Below, one piece after another: positions 12,379 to 21,803 of a DNA stretch of 64,000 bases; positions within the stretch are counted from its first letter, which is position 1; each line of letters begins with the position of its first letter. The stretch covers positions 62,001-126,000 of the forward strand of contig JACKDA010000004.1 of the NCBI GenBank assembly GCA_020633775.1. The letters run 5' to 3'. The notes under the pieces are model-generated. The model saw only the letters and a list, made by a program, of their open reading frames with translations. It searched no databases and had not been told where the DNA came from. The translations under genes were made by a program, and so were the position numbers. Source of the DNA: Gemmatimonadales bacterium. Lineage in GTDB: Bacteria > Gemmatimonadota > Gemmatimonadetes > Gemmatimonadales > GWC2-71-9.

Positions 12379-13950
12379 CCCGAGGGGCGGGCGCCGGGAC
12401 GAAGCGCCGCGAGGCCCGCTCGTACGCGTGCGCGAGGGCCAGGATCCGCGCGTCGCTGCCCGGGAGGCCAACGAACGAGAGGTTGCCGATCGGCATCCCG
12501 TCGGCACCGAAGCCACTCGGCACGGAGACCTCCGGCAGTCCGAGCCAGTTGCCGAAGCCGAGCGGCGTGCGGATGTCGGGCCACGGGTCGACGGCCCGCG
12601 GGGCCGGGAACGGCATCGTCGGATAGACCATCGCGTCGAGCCGCGCCGCCTGCATCGCCGCGGCGAGTCGCGCGGTGACCTCCGCGCGCGACCGCGCGAA
12701 CGACAGGCCGGCGGGATCGTGCTCCAGCGGCAGGACCATCAGGCTCGCCATGGCGTCCCACTCGCCGGGCAGCACGTCGTAGAAGGCACGATACGCCGCG
12801 AGCCCGCGGCGCACGGCGTCTTGGGGATCGACTCCCTGACGGACGAAGTAGTCCCGCAGCGCGTTCGCTGTCGCGGCGGGCGACCTCGAGTCCGGTACCA
12901 CGTCGCCGCGGCCCGCGGCGGTGGCCGCGAACAGCTCCCGCACGTTGGTCCGATCCACCGGCGACTCGAAGGGCTCGACGGTCGCGCCCGCCGCCCGACA
13001 ATCGGCGATCGCCCGATCGAACACGGCGACGGACGCGCAGGCATCTGGCTCCGCGGCACGTGCACCTCGACCAACCCGAGGCGGGCCCCCGAGAGCGCAT
13101 CGTCACGCAACCCGGCGAGCCCACCCATCTGGTGCGGCATCGTCGCCAGCCAATCCACCCCATCCGGCCCCGCGATGGCATCGAGCAGCAGCGCCGCATC
13201 GGCCACCGTGCGCGCCAGCGGCCCGTGCGTGTCGAGGAACGGCCAGGTCGGGATTACACCCGTTCGCGGGACCAGCCCGAAGGTCGGCTTCATCCCGACC
13301 ACGCCGGTGAACTGCGCCGGGATGCGATTCGAGCCGCCATCATCGGTGCCAAGCGCGGCGAACGCCATCCCGCACGCGACGGCAACCGCCGAGCCCGCGC
13401 TCGATCCGCCGGGCGTCCTCGTGCCGCTCGCGTCATGGGGGTTGGCGACCTGCCCCGAGAGCGAACTGGTGCCGTTGCCGCGATAGGCGAAGTCGTCGGC
13501 GACCGTCTTGCCAAGGACCACCGCGCCGGCCTCTCGCAAGCGGGCGACCTCGATGGCGTCACGACGCACCGGCTCGGGGAAGAGGCGCGACCATGCCGCG
13601 CTCGACGCCGTCGTCGGGAGACCTGCCATGTCGTAGATCGACTTCGCGAACACCGGCACCCCGTCGAGCGGGCCGCGCAACGCACCACGCCGCGCCCGCG
13701 CGTCCGAGGCACGCGCCTCGGCCAGTGCCCGATCCGAAAGCAGGTCGGTGGCGTGCAGCGCCCGATTCCACGCGTAGCTGCGCTCGATCGCCCGCGCGGT
13801 GAGCTCCGCCGCCGTCCACTCGCCGCGTGCCCGCCCGGCCTGGAAGTCGAGGATCGTCGCGACGAGCGGATCGGCCACCACCTCCGGCCACCGCGTCAGC
13901 GGCAGCGCGAACAGCGCCCCGAGTGCCTGCAGCGCGTCGCGACGCGACAT
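12350..13950 (-). pseudogene. amidase-signature family hydrolase, secreted (one frameshift)
   Basis: Reads from the ATG at 13950 (MSRRDALQALGALFALPL, a Tat/Sec-like leader) to a TAG at 12350. Amidase-signature motifs are present: the catalytic-lysine region FAKSIYDMAG, then GGSSAGSAVAVACG and DDGGSNRIPA with the serine nucleophile. The frame changes near 13040. Upstream codons end LVEVHVPRS and the other frame continues ASVAVFDRAIADC, a single-base shift. Size fits the family (about 530 residues). Amidases of this type hydrolyse amide bonds of unknown substrates. The start lies 5 bp past the stop of the upstream outer-membrane gene. Confidence 0.75.
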
Positions 13951-13955
13951 CGGGC

Positions 13956-14436
13956 TCACAACGTGAGCCCGACCCGGAGCGGGATCCACTGGGTCCACCA
14001 GTCGGCGCTGTTGTTCGCCCCGGCGACGCGAATCGTCCGACGATCGTGCCGACGCGAATGCGCCCCAACGGCACCGAGAGCTGCGCCTGTCCGCTCGGAT
14101 AGACGACGCCGAAGTCATCGCCGATGACCACCACCGCGCCGATCGGACTGACGGCGACCTCGAGCCCCGCGCGGCTGCGCCACGCCACGTTGACGTAGCC
14201 CGTGGCCCAGGGATCGACGTCGCGGAACGGCAGTTCCTGCAGGTCGATCCCTTCGGACGGGCCGAAACCGATTGCGGCACCGAGGCGCCACCGCTCCGAG
14301 ACGCCGTGGGAGAGCTGGACACCGCCCGCGATCGGTTCCGCGAACAACCCCACTTCGGTGCCGCCCTGGCCGGCGGCGGTCGCGATCGGCACCACGAGGA
14401 GCCCACCGATGAGAAGCAGGTGACGAAGCGGCGACA
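13956..14436 (-). pseudogene. small outer-membrane beta-barrel-like protein (one frameshift)
   Basis: A signal peptide (LLIGGLLVVPIATAAGQ) is followed by alternating hydrophobic strands. A +1 shift near 14036 interrupts the frame. The restored frame ends GANNSADWWTQWIPLRVGLTL with a terminal hydrophobic strand, as in outer-membrane barrels. Total length is about 160 residues. It lies between the NTF2-like lipoprotein and the amidase, all on the minus strand with overlaps of a few bases, so probably one transcription unit. Confidence 0.55.
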
Positions 14437-14439
14437 TTA

Positions 14440-14958
14440 TCACTCCGGGGTGGCAGAGGTGTCGGCTGGCGCTGCGTCCAGCCCGCGAATCCGCTCGGCG
14501 AACTCAGCCGCGAGCGGGTTCGGGATCGGGATCGTCAGGTTGTACTGCGCGATCTTCCAGCCATCGTCGGTCCGGCGCAGGACGCCGGTTCCGCGGGTCT
14601 CCCCGTAGGCCGCGTTCTCGAGGCGCTCATCGAACCAGGCGGTCGACGCGTCGTCATCGACGAACACGTGCCGTTCCGTCATCTCGTACGTCCACCCCCG
14701 CGACCCACTCGCGTACCCCCGGAACTCCTCCAGGCTCCAGCGCTCGGTCGCATCGGTCCCGAAGAAGACCGCGTCGGGGGCATAGAGGGCGAAGTAGAGA
14801 TCCCACGCACCCTCTGACGCCGTCTGGTGCAGCGCCGTCAGGACACTGTCGACCGCTGCCCGTGCCACCTCGGGGTCCGGGGTCGGGGCCGGTGCCTCGG
14901 TGGTGGCACAGGCGAGGAGCGCGAGGAGGGAGATCGGGGCGACAAGCCGTGACGGCAT
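14440..14958 (-). CDS. SnoaL/NTF2-like (DUF4440-type) lipoprotein
   Basis: 172 residues. The lipobox LLALLAC places the mature N-terminal cysteine at about residue 16. The mature part has the DUF4440/NTF2 pattern: 'DLYFALYAPDAVFFGTDATERWSLEEF' style core, a tryptophan-rich middle and 'DDGWKIAQYNLTIPIP' near the end. Such cone folds bind small ligands or act as enzymes, and no catalytic set can be assigned here. The gene is the first of a minus-strand group with the barrel and amidase genes. It is divergent from the DinB-fold gene. Confidence 0.75.
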   Translation of the reverse strand: MPSRLVAPISLLALLACATTEAPAPTPDPEVARAAVDSVLTALHQTASEGAWDLYFALYAPDAVFFGTDATERWSLEEFRGYASGSRGWTYEMTERHVFVDDDASTAWFDERLENAAYGETRGTGVLRRTDDGWKIAQYNLTIPIPNPLAAEFAERIRGLDAAPADTSATPE

Positions 14959-15087
14959 CGGTGTCCTCCGTTCAGCGTTGGCAGATGACGAGGGGGCGAG
15001 AGACCAGAGCCAATCTACAGGGCCGGGGTCGCTGGCTTGCCTCCCCGGCAGGTCCCCTTGACGACCGGCGTTCCGGGGCGGATACTT

Positions 15088-15104
15088 ACCGAACAAACCC
15101 CGAA
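15088..15104 (-). promoter_or_regulatory. TTCGG direct-repeat motif, copy 3
   Basis: Minus-strand reading TTCGGGGTTTGTTCGGT. It lies 19 bp upstream of the DinB-fold gene at 15124 and 129 bp from the divergent NTF2-like gene, in the position expected of an operator. Confidence 0.5.
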
Positions 15105-15123
15105 ACCACTCCAAGGAGCCCCG

Positions 15124-15597
15124 ATGTCCGCCCTGACTGACGCCCTCGTCGAGGAACTCGAACAGACCCGCAAGTTCTTCGGCACGACCACGGCGGTGTT
15201 CGACGTGGCCGACGCCGGCTTCGCGCCGACGCCCGAGATGTACACCGTGGCAGGGCAGATCGCCCACGTCGGCCTCACCCTCGACTGGTTCCTCGCTGGC
15301 GCGTTCGGCCCGGGCTGGAACATGGATTTCGAGGCGGACATCGCCCGGGCGAAGGCGATCACCACCCTCGACGCGGCCCGGGCGACCGTCGCCGACGGCT
15401 TCGCCCGCGCGATCCGCACCATCAGCGACAGCAGCGATGCCGACCTGCAGGCCCCGATCCCCGACGACGTGATCATGAACGGCGCACCCCGCAAGGCGAT
15501 CGTGGCGGCGATCGTCGACCATTGTGCCCACCATCGCGGCTCCCTCGCGGTGTATGCGAGGCTGCTCGGCAAGGTGCCGCCGATGCCCTATTCCTGA
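15124..15597 (+). CDS. DinB/YfiT-like four-helix-bundle protein
   Basis: 157 residues starting at MSALTDAL. The fold is the DinB metal-binding bundle: helix 1 'LVEELEQTRKFF', 'TVAGQIAHVGLTLDWFLAGAF' supplying the first metal histidine, and 'IVDHCAHHRGSLAVYARLLGKVPPMPY' supplying the last histidines. Bacillus DinB is damage-inducible, and many relatives are thiol S-transferases. A strong AGGAGCC ribosome-binding site precedes the ATG, and the TTCGG motif is just upstream. That fits damage control but does not prove it. Confidence 0.85.
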   Translation: MSALTDALVEELEQTRKFFGTTTAVFDVADAGFAPTPEMYTVAGQIAHVGLTLDWFLAGAFGPGWNMDFEADIARAKAITTLDAARATVADGFARAIRTISDSSDADLQAPIPDDVIMNGAPRKAIVAAIVDHCAHHRGSLAVYARLLGKVPPMPYS

Positions 15598-15726
15598 GGG
15601 AAAACCTCGGCGATCGGCCGCACCCGACGCTGCTATCTTTGCCGGTGACATTCCGTCCGGGCACGCCCGCACAGGCAAGCGGCCCGGACGAGGCATTCCA
15701 CGATTCGCACCGGCAGGGAGCACAGC

Positions 15727-17940
15727 ATGGACGGACATGGCAATGGCACCGGCGGCAAGTGCCCGGTGATGCACGGGACCGGGTACAGCATCAACACCGG
15801 CGGCGGTCGCTCGAACCGGGACTGGTGGCCCAACCAGCTCAACCTCGGCATCCTCCGCCAGCACTCCGAGCGTTCCGATCCGATGGGTGCCGGGTTCCGC
15901 TATGCCGAGGCCCTGCAGGGCCTCGATGTCGAGGCGCTGCGTGCCGACCTGCGCGCGATGATGACCGACTCCCAGCCGTGGTGGCCCGCCGACTACGGCC
16001 ACTACGGCCCGTTCTTCATCCGCATGTCGTGGCATGCGGCCGGCACGTACCGCACCGCCGATGGCCGTGGTGGGGCCGGCGGCGGCACCCAGCGCTTCGC
16101 CCCGCTCAACTCGTGGCCCGACAACGGCAACCTCGACAAGGCCCGCCGGCTCCTGTGGCCGATCAAGCGGAAGTACGGCAACGCCATCTCCTGGGCCGAC
16201 CTGCTGGTGCTCGCCGGCAACGAGGCGATGGATGCGATGGGGCTGAAGACCTTCGGGTTCGCGTTCGGGCGCGAGGACATCTGGGAGCCCGAGGAGGACA
16301 TCTACTGGGGCCCCGAGGCCGAGTGGCTGGGCGACAAGCGCTACAGCGGCGACCGCGACCTCGAAAACCCGCTCGCCGCGGTGCAGATGGGCCTCATCTA
16401 CGTCAACCCCGAGGGGCCCAACGGCACCCCCGACCCGCTCGCGTCGGCGCGCGACATCCGCGAGACCTTCAAGCGGATGGCGATGAACGACTACGAGACG
16501 GTGGCCCTCGTCGCCGGCGGCCACACGTTCGGCAAGATGCACGGCGCCGGCGACCCCGCCTTGATGGGTCCCGAGCCGGAAGGCGCCGACATCGCCGAGC
16601 AGGGCCTCGGCTGGCGGAACCGCTTCGAGTCCGGCATGGGGGCGCACACCACGACCTCGGGGCTCGAGGGGGCGTGGACGCCGACGCCGACGCAGTGGGA
16701 CATGTCGTACTTCGACACCCTGTTCGGTTGGGAGTGGGAACTCACCAAGAGCCCAGCCGGGGCCTGGATCTGGCAGCCGACCGACAAGGAGGCCGCCGCG
16801 ACCGTGCCCGATGCCCACATCCCCGGGCGGAAGGTGCTCCCGTCGATGTCGACCGCCGACATGGCGATGCGGATGGACCCGATCTACGAACCGATCTCGC
16901 GGCACTTCCACGCCAACCCGGCCGAGTTTGCGGATGCGTATGCGCGGGCCTGGTTCAAGCTCATCCATCGTGACATGGGGCCGCGCACCCGCTACCTCGG
17001 GCCGCTCGTCCCCAGCGAGGAACTGATCTGGCAGGACCCGATCCCGGCGGTCGACCACCCGCTGGTCGGCGAAGCCGAAGTCGCGGCGCTCAAGGCGAAG
17101 ATCCTCGCAGCGGGCCTGCCGATCGCGCAGCTCGTCGCGACGGCCTGGGCCTCGGCCTCCACCTTCCGCGGCTCGGACAAGCGCGGCGGCGCGAACGGGG
17201 CGCGCATCCGCCTCGCCCCGATGAAGGACTGGGAGGTCAACCAGCCGGCGAAGCTCGCCCGGGCGCTCGAGATCTACGAGACGATCCAGCGCGAGTTCAA
17301 CGCCTCCGCACCGGGCGGGATGCGGATCTCGCTCGCCGACCTGATCGTGCTCGGCGGCTGCGCCGCGGTCGAGGCCGCCGCGAAGGCGGGCGGCGTCGAC
17401 CTCACCGTCCCGTTCACCCCGGGCCGGATGGACGCCACGGCGGAGCAGACCGACGTCGAGTCGTTCGAGGTCCTCGAGCCGATGGCCGACGGGTTCCGCA
17501 ACTACCAGCGTGCCAGCTACACCGTGTCGACTGAGGAACTGCTGATCGACAAGGCGCAACTCCTGACCCTCACCCCGCCGGAGATGACCGTGCTGGTCGG
17601 CGGGATGCGCGCACTCGGCGCCAACGTCGGCGGTGCGAAGCACGGCATGTTCACCGATCGACCGGGCGTGCTCACGAACGACTTCTTCGTGAACCTGCTC
17701 GACATGGGGACCGAGTGGCGCGCGATCTCGGAGAGCCAGGACATCTTCGAGGGACGTGACCGGGCCACCGGCGACGTCCGCTGGAGCGCGACGCGAGTCG
17801 ACCTCGTCTTCGGCTCGCACTCCGAGCTGCGCGCGCTGGCCGAGGTCTATGCCCAGGATGATGCGCGCGAGAAGTTCGTGCGCGACTTCGTCAAGGCCTG
17901 GGACAAGGTGATGAACCTCGACCGGTTCGACCTGGCCTGA
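15727..17940 (+). CDS. katG: catalase-peroxidase
   Basis: 737 residues, the usual length for bifunctional catalase-peroxidase. The distal heme pocket R99, W102 and H103 lies in RMSWHAAGTYR. The proximal histidine is in GGHTFGKMHGAGD. The tyrosine and methionine of the Met-Tyr-Trp adduct fit QMGLIYVNPEG and FKRMAMND. The duplicated C-terminal peroxidase-like half follows. The protein removes hydrogen peroxide in the cytoplasm. The gene stands alone, downstream of the DinB-fold gene, and ends in a hairpin terminator. Confidence 0.97.
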   Translation: MDGHGNGTGGKCPVMHGTGYSINTGGGRSNRDWWPNQLNLGILRQHSERSDPMGAGFRYAEALQGLDVEALRADLRAMMTDSQPWWPADYGHYGPFFIRMSWHAAGTYRTADGRGGAGGGTQRFAPLNSWPDNGNLDKARRLLWPIKRKYGNAISWADLLVLAGNEAMDAMGLKTFGFAFGREDIWEPEEDIYWGPEAEWLGDKRYSGDRDLENPLAAVQMGLIYVNPEGPNGTPDPLASARDIRETFKRMAMNDYETVALVAGGHTFGKMHGAGDPALMGPEPEGADIAEQGLGWRNRFESGMGAHTTTSGLEGAWTPTPTQWDMSYFDTLFGWEWELTKSPAGAWIWQPTDKEAAATVPDAHIPGRKVLPSMSTADMAMRMDPIYEPISRHFHANPAEFADAYARAWFKLIHRDMGPRTRYLGPLVPSEELIWQDPIPAVDHPLVGEAEVAALKAKILAAGLPIAQLVATAWASASTFRGSDKRGGANGARIRLAPMKDWEVNQPAKLARALEIYETIQREFNASAPGGMRISLADLIVLGGCAAVEAAAKAGGVDLTVPFTPGRMDATAEQTDVESFEVLEPMADGFRNYQRASYTVSTEELLIDKAQLLTLTPPEMTVLVGGMRALGANVGGAKHGMFTDRPGVLTNDFFVNLLDMGTEWRAISESQDIFEGRDRATGDVRWSATRVDLVFGSHSELRALAEVYAQDDAREKFVRDFVKAWDKVMNLDRFDLA

Positions 17941-17963
17941 GCGCCACCGGCACCGCGGCTCGC

Positions 17964-17995
17964 AACGGGGCACTCGGCGATCCGGGTGCCCCGTT
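17964..17995. terminator. intergenic hairpin terminator
   Basis: Perfect 10-bp stem AACGGGGCAC / GTGCCCCGTT with a 12-nt loop, 24 bp after the katG stop and just before the convergent DUF4256 stop. It can serve both directions. Confidence 0.6.
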
Positions 17996-18009
17996 CTCGC
18001 TTCACGGGG

Positions 18010-18561
18010 TCAGGGCGCGGCGGGAACGCGCAGCGCGCAGCGAAACCCGCGCGCGGCGTAGTACGAGTCGGCCCCGTTGTGGTAGGTGAACACCCGGCCG
18101 AAGCGCCGGTCGCCGAAGATCGCACCGCCGAGCTCGCGCACCTCCGGTGGCGTGTGGAGCCAGCTCGAGGTGGTGGTGTCGAACTCACCGAGCGCCTGCA
18201 GCACCTGATACTCGGCCTCCGTCAGCAGCTCGGCGCCCATGGCGCGGGCCATCCCCACCGCGCTGTCGCGCGGCGGGTGCTTCTTCCGGGCGGCGAGTGC
18301 CTCCGGGTCATAGCAGACACTGCGGCGACCGGTCGGGCTCTGTGCTGCGCAGTCGAAGAACGTGATCGTGTTCGTCGCCCGGTCCCGACCGACCACGTCG
18401 GGTCCGCCGCCGGTCGCCTCGAGCTCTGCCAGCGTGGCGAGGGCCTCGGGCGCGCCGTCGAGGGCGCCACGGACGGCATCCCAGCTGATGCCCGGATGTC
18501 GATGCGGGTGTGCCGCGAAGCGGGCCTCGAGTGTCGCCAGCAGGTCGTCGGCGCGCGACAT
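18010..18561 (-). CDS. DUF4256 family protein
   Basis: 183 residues. The pattern 'TNTITFFDCAAQSPTGRRSVCYDPEAL', 'LLTEAEYQVLQALGEFDTTTSSWLHTPPEVRELGGAIFGDRRFGRVFTYHNGADSYYAARGFR' style C-terminus is that of DUF4256, a cytoplasmic family without assigned activity. The length is normal for the family. It lies 13 bp downstream of the SulP transporter gene on the same strand. Confidence 0.8.
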   Translation of the reverse strand: MSRADDLLATLEARFAAHPHRHPGISWDAVRGALDGAPEALATLAELEATGGGPDVVGRDRATNTITFFDCAAQSPTGRRSVCYDPEALAARKKHPPRDSAVGMARAMGAELLTEAEYQVLQALGEFDTTTSSWLHTPPEVRELGGAIFGDRRFGRVFTYHNGADSYYAARGFRCALRVPAAP

Positions 18562-18574
18562 CAGGATCTCCCCA

Positions 18575-20269
18575 TCATGGTGCGGGGATGCGGGTGGCGA
18601 TCCGCCGGGCGGGATCCCCCTCGGCGCTCATCGCCTCGATCCGGCCCGGCTCGCCAAGCCAGGCCGCACAGGCGACCATGCTCTCGAACACATGGTCCTC
18701 CGGGATCAGTCCCGGGATGAGCCGCACCCGCTGCAGCGTGTCGAGCGGCTGCTCGTGGACGCCGACCAGCACCATCGACACCCCGCGGGCACGCAGGTCG
18801 AGGACCGCGTTCTCCAGGGCATACACGCCCGACTGGTCGATCGATGGAACCCGGTCGAGGCGCAGCACCAAGACGCGCGCCTCCGCGGGGAGCGCGGCGA
18901 CCGAGGCCTGGAAGCCGGCGGTGGAGCCGAAGAAGAGCGGCCCGTAGAGGTCCTTGATGTACACCGAGCCCGCGGCCGTATCCGAGAGGCCGAGGTCAGC
19001 ACTCTCCGGCGACTCCTGCAGGGTCTGCACGGAGGTGTTCGCCTCGGCGAGGTCGCCGGCCTTCTTCATGAACAGGACGCAGGCGAGCATCACGCCGATC
19101 CCGACCGCCCAGATCAGGTTGCCGAACACCGTCATCACCATGACCAGCAGCAGGCCGACGGCGTCGGCACGCGGCACGTGGCGCAGGTGCTTCAGCCCCT
19201 TGGTGTCGATGATCGCGATGCCGACCGGGATCAGCAGCCCGGCGAGGACGCTGAGCGGGATGTAGGCGGTGAAGCGTCCGAGGCCGAGCAGCACGGCGAG
19301 GAGGAAGAGGCCGTGCGACATCCCCGAGAGCCGCGTCGTGCCGCCCGCGTTGATGTTCACCACCGTCCCCTTGGTGGCGCCCGCGCCCGGGATCCCGCCG
19401 AACAGCGCGGCGACCGAGTTGCCGATCCCCTGCCCGATCAACTCGCGGCGGCTGTCGTGCTTCGTGCGGGTGAGGTTGTCGGCGATCACCGAGGTCAGCA
19501 GCGAGTCGATCGACCCCAGCAGCGCCAGCGTCAGGCCGAACTCGAAGATGATCGGGAAGTGCTCCGGCGGGACCCGGAGGAGGCTGCCGAACTGGAATGC
19601 CGGCAGCCCCGTGGGGATGTCCCCGATGACCGGAACCTGCAGCTTGCCGAACACCGCGACGAGCGTGCCGACCAGCAGCGCGACGAGGACCGAGGGCACC
19701 CGCTTGGTCACCCGCGGGAAGAGGTAGTAGACCGCGACCGTGATCGCGCCGAGGAGCACGGCGTGGCCGTTGATGTTGCCGAGCGGTTCGCGGATCCTGG
19801 TGATCACCTCCAGCGTCGACTTCGGCGACGCCGACCCCAGGAACGGCCAGAGCTGCAGGGCGACGATGATCAGCCCCACGCCGCTCATGAAGCCCGAGAC
19901 GACCGGATACGGGAAGTACTTGACGTACTTGCCGACCCCGAGCACGCCGAGGATGATCTGGAGCACCCCACCAACCAGGAAGGCCAGCAGGATGATGCCG
20001 AGGCCATCCTCGAGCGTGCCGGCCTGCTCGATCGCGAGCGCCACCACCGAGGCCGACACGACGGTCATCGGGCCGGTCGGTCCGGAGGCCTGGGTGGCGG
20101 TGCCGCCGAAGGCCGCGGCGAGGATGCCCACCGCGATCGCGCCGTAGAGACCGGCCGCCGCGCCCATCCCCGACTGGACCCCGAACGCCAGGGCGAGCGG
20201 CAGGGCGATCACGCCCGCGACGAGGCCGCCGGAGAGGTCTCCCTTGAGTTGTGCAGAGCTGTAGCGCAT
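18575..20269 (-). CDS. SulP-family anion transporter with STAS domain
   Basis: 564 residues from the ATG at 20269. The N-terminal 400 residues are a multi-pass membrane domain with the SulP signature (GPTGPMTVVSASVVA, then the second glycine-rich repeat 'GIPGAGATKGTVVNINAGGTTRLS'). A C-terminal STAS domain carries the serine region 'DQSGVYALENAV'. SulP proteins move sulfate, bicarbonate or other anions across the inner membrane. The substrate cannot be told. A TTCGG motif lies 171 bp upstream of the start. Confidence 0.92.
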   Translation of the reverse strand: MRYSSAQLKGDLSGGLVAGVIALPLALAFGVQSGMGAAAGLYGAIAVGILAAAFGGTATQASGPTGPMTVVSASVVALAIEQAGTLEDGLGIILLAFLVGGVLQIILGVLGVGKYVKYFPYPVVSGFMSGVGLIIVALQLWPFLGSASPKSTLEVITRIREPLGNINGHAVLLGAITVAVYYLFPRVTKRVPSVLVALLVGTLVAVFGKLQVPVIGDIPTGLPAFQFGSLLRVPPEHFPIIFEFGLTLALLGSIDSLLTSVIADNLTRTKHDSRRELIGQGIGNSVAALFGGIPGAGATKGTVVNINAGGTTRLSGMSHGLFLLAVLLGLGRFTAYIPLSVLAGLLIPVGIAIIDTKGLKHLRHVPRADAVGLLLVMVMTVFGNLIWAVGIGVMLACVLFMKKAGDLAEANTSVQTLQESPESADLGLSDTAAGSVYIKDLYGPLFFGSTAGFQASVAALPAEARVLVLRLDRVPSIDQSGVYALENAVLDLRARGVSMVLVGVHEQPLDTLQRVRLIPGLIPEDHVFESMVACAAWLGEPGRIEAMSAEGDPARRIATRIPAP

Positions 20270-20439
20270 GGCTCCCTGTTTCCCGCGTGCCCCTGGCACG
20301 ATCGCCGAGAGTGGTCCGATCACATCGGGCGCATGTCGCTCGACATGCCCCGTCCGCACGGCCGCCTCGCCCCGACCACGGACCGGGCACGCGAGCCGCA
20401 GGAACCGGTCGGAAAGATAGACCCGATCGGCGTTCGGGT

Positions 20440-20456
20440 TTCGGGGAGTGTTCGGT
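20440..20456 (+). promoter_or_regulatory. TTCGG direct-repeat motif, copy 4
   Basis: TTCGGGGAGTGTTCGGT, in the 278-bp gap between the SulP start (20269, minus) and the methyltransferase stop (20548). Only SulP is downstream of it. No repair gene is obvious here, so it is the weakest copy functionally. Confidence 0.4.
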
Positions 20457-20547
20457 CCACGGGGCGCCGCAGTCGGTCCGATGCCGTTACGGTCCGAGGT
20501 CCCGGGTCTGCGCTCGGCGCCGGATTGCGCACCGAGCGCGCCCAGCG

Positions 20548-21375
20548 TCAGACGTCCACGCGCACCAGGAGCATCGTCGCCGGGATCACCGTCCGGTCGG
20601 ACTGGCCACTGGTGTTCTCGTGCTCGAAGAGCGCCGTGAGCTCGGTGCGCAGCGCATCCTCCGTACCGTTCTTCCGGGCGGCCTCGAAGGCATTCATCGT
20701 CGGACCGTAGTAGTGCTCGAACAGCTGGAGGTATTCCGCCGGCGAGCTGTCGGCGACGAACGTGAACGTCTCCCGCGAGAAGGACACCCGCTCCGCCGGG
20801 ATCCCCGCCGCCCCGAAGCGGTCGAGGACGTGCTCCTCCAGCCCCCAGAGCATCGGCGAGACGAACCCCTCGGGCGGCGGCGGGGTGTGCGCGGAGGCGA
20901 TGCGGAGGATCTGCGCCACCAGCGTCGGGTCGTTCGGGATCCAGTTGCCCATGATCACCCGGCCACCGGGCCGTGCCACGCGCACCATCTCGCGGGCCAC
21001 GTCGAACGGCCGCGGCGCGAACATCGCGCCGAAGATCGACACGACCAGGTCGAACGAGTCGTCCTGGACGCCGATCAGGTCGCTCGCATCGCCCTCCTCG
21101 AAGGAGCAGTTGGCCAGACCGAACTCGGCTGCCCGGCGGTTCCCCGCCGCCACCAGGTTCCGCGCGATGTCGATCCCGCGCACCACGGCGCCGCGCTGGG
21201 CAGCCGGAATGGCGGTGGTGCCGTCGCCGCAGCCGAGCTCGAGGACCTGCATCCCCGCGCGGATGCGGAAGCCATCGACGAGGTCGTTGCCGCTGCCGCG
21301 CATCGTCGCGGCGAGGCGGGTGAAGTCACCCTTCTCCCAGAGCGCCTTGTTCGGGTTGGTCTCGGTTGCCTGCAT
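20548..21375 (-). CDS. class I SAM-dependent methyltransferase
   Basis: 275 residues. SAM-binding motif I is 'VLELGCGDGTTAIP' (about residues 44-57), the acidic motif II follows at 'VRGIDIA', and 'FDLVVSIFGAMFAPRPFDVAREMVRVARPGGRVIMGNW' style sequence gives motifs III and IV. The UbiE/Methyltransf_11 type is likely and the substrate is unknown. The length is normal. It is the last clear chromosomal gene before the integron boundary. Confidence 0.88.
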   Translation of the reverse strand: MQATETNPNKALWEKGDFTRLAATMRGSGNDLVDGFRIRAGMQVLELGCGDGTTAIPAAQRGAVVRGIDIARNLVAAGNRRAAEFGLANCSFEEGDASDLIGVQDDSFDLVVSIFGAMFAPRPFDVAREMVRVARPGGRVIMGNWIPNDPTLVAQILRIASAHTPPPPEGFVSPMLWGLEEHVLDRFGAAGIPAERVSFSRETFTFVADSSPAEYLQLFEHYYGPTMNAFEAARKNGTEDALRTELTALFEHENTSGQSDRTVIPATMLLVRVDV

Positions 21376-21511
21376 CGGTTCCTCCGCCGGTAAGAGTCAG
21401 TCCCACACGGGCCCCATCGGGGAGCCACGGCAGGAGATGCGGCGGGAGGCGTCGGAACACGACACGGGGGTGAGGGTGGGAGGCCGTCCCTGGTCCTTGG
21501 GCGAGGTTCCG

Positions 21512-21625
21512 TCAGGCGGAGGCACGGTCGTACGTCGTGATCTCCAGCTGGTGCCCATCCGGATCCTCGAAGTAGATCGAGAGGGCGCGCTGGTGGAGGT
21601 CCTCGGTGCCCAGGTCGCCACACGA
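21512..21625 (-). pseudogene. C-terminal fragment of a glyoxalase/VOC-family gene
   Basis: The minus strand reads RALSIYFEDPDGHQLEITTYD then a stop, the C-terminal strand pair of VOC proteins with the metal-ligand glutamate (QLEI). No start or N-terminal half is present. The 21376-21511 stretch beyond it holds nothing I can recognise. The fragment abuts the degenerate end of the integron array, so it probably marks a rearrangement. Confidence 0.6.
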
Positions 21626-21688
21626 ACGAACCGTGCTAGCATGACCGCACGGCTGTCATGCCATGGCAAGGGGAGCACATCGTTGTCG

Positions 21689-21803
21689 GTCTACCGTCGT
21701 GCGATTCTGCGGCAGGGCCAGGGGCGGGCGGCCCATGCCTCATGAGATCATAGCGGGCCGCCCGCCCCGCCTTGGACCTGCCCGCAGCAAATGCCGCTTA
21801 GGT
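21689..21803 (-). repeat. attC site 8 (distal, degenerate core boxes)
   Basis: Outer boxes GTCTACC (21689) and CTTAGGT (21797) each differ from consensus. The inner boxes CTGCGGCAGGGCC and GGACCTGCCCGCAG and a strong GGGCGGGCGGCCC hairpin remain. The stop of the upstream cassette gene lies in the outer box. The core mutations suggest a weakly recombining end site. Confidence 0.7.

Noticed and set aside
16246..16262. TTCGGGTTCGCGTTCGGG as another TTCGG motif
   Set aside because: Spacing is 12 bp and it lies inside katG in codons for FGFAFG, so it is coding chance.
14440..17973. Minus-strand open frame of 1177 codons
   Set aside because: It is the antisense shadow of katG and the DinB-fold gene; only the last 172 codons (the NTF2-like lipoprotein) are a real gene.
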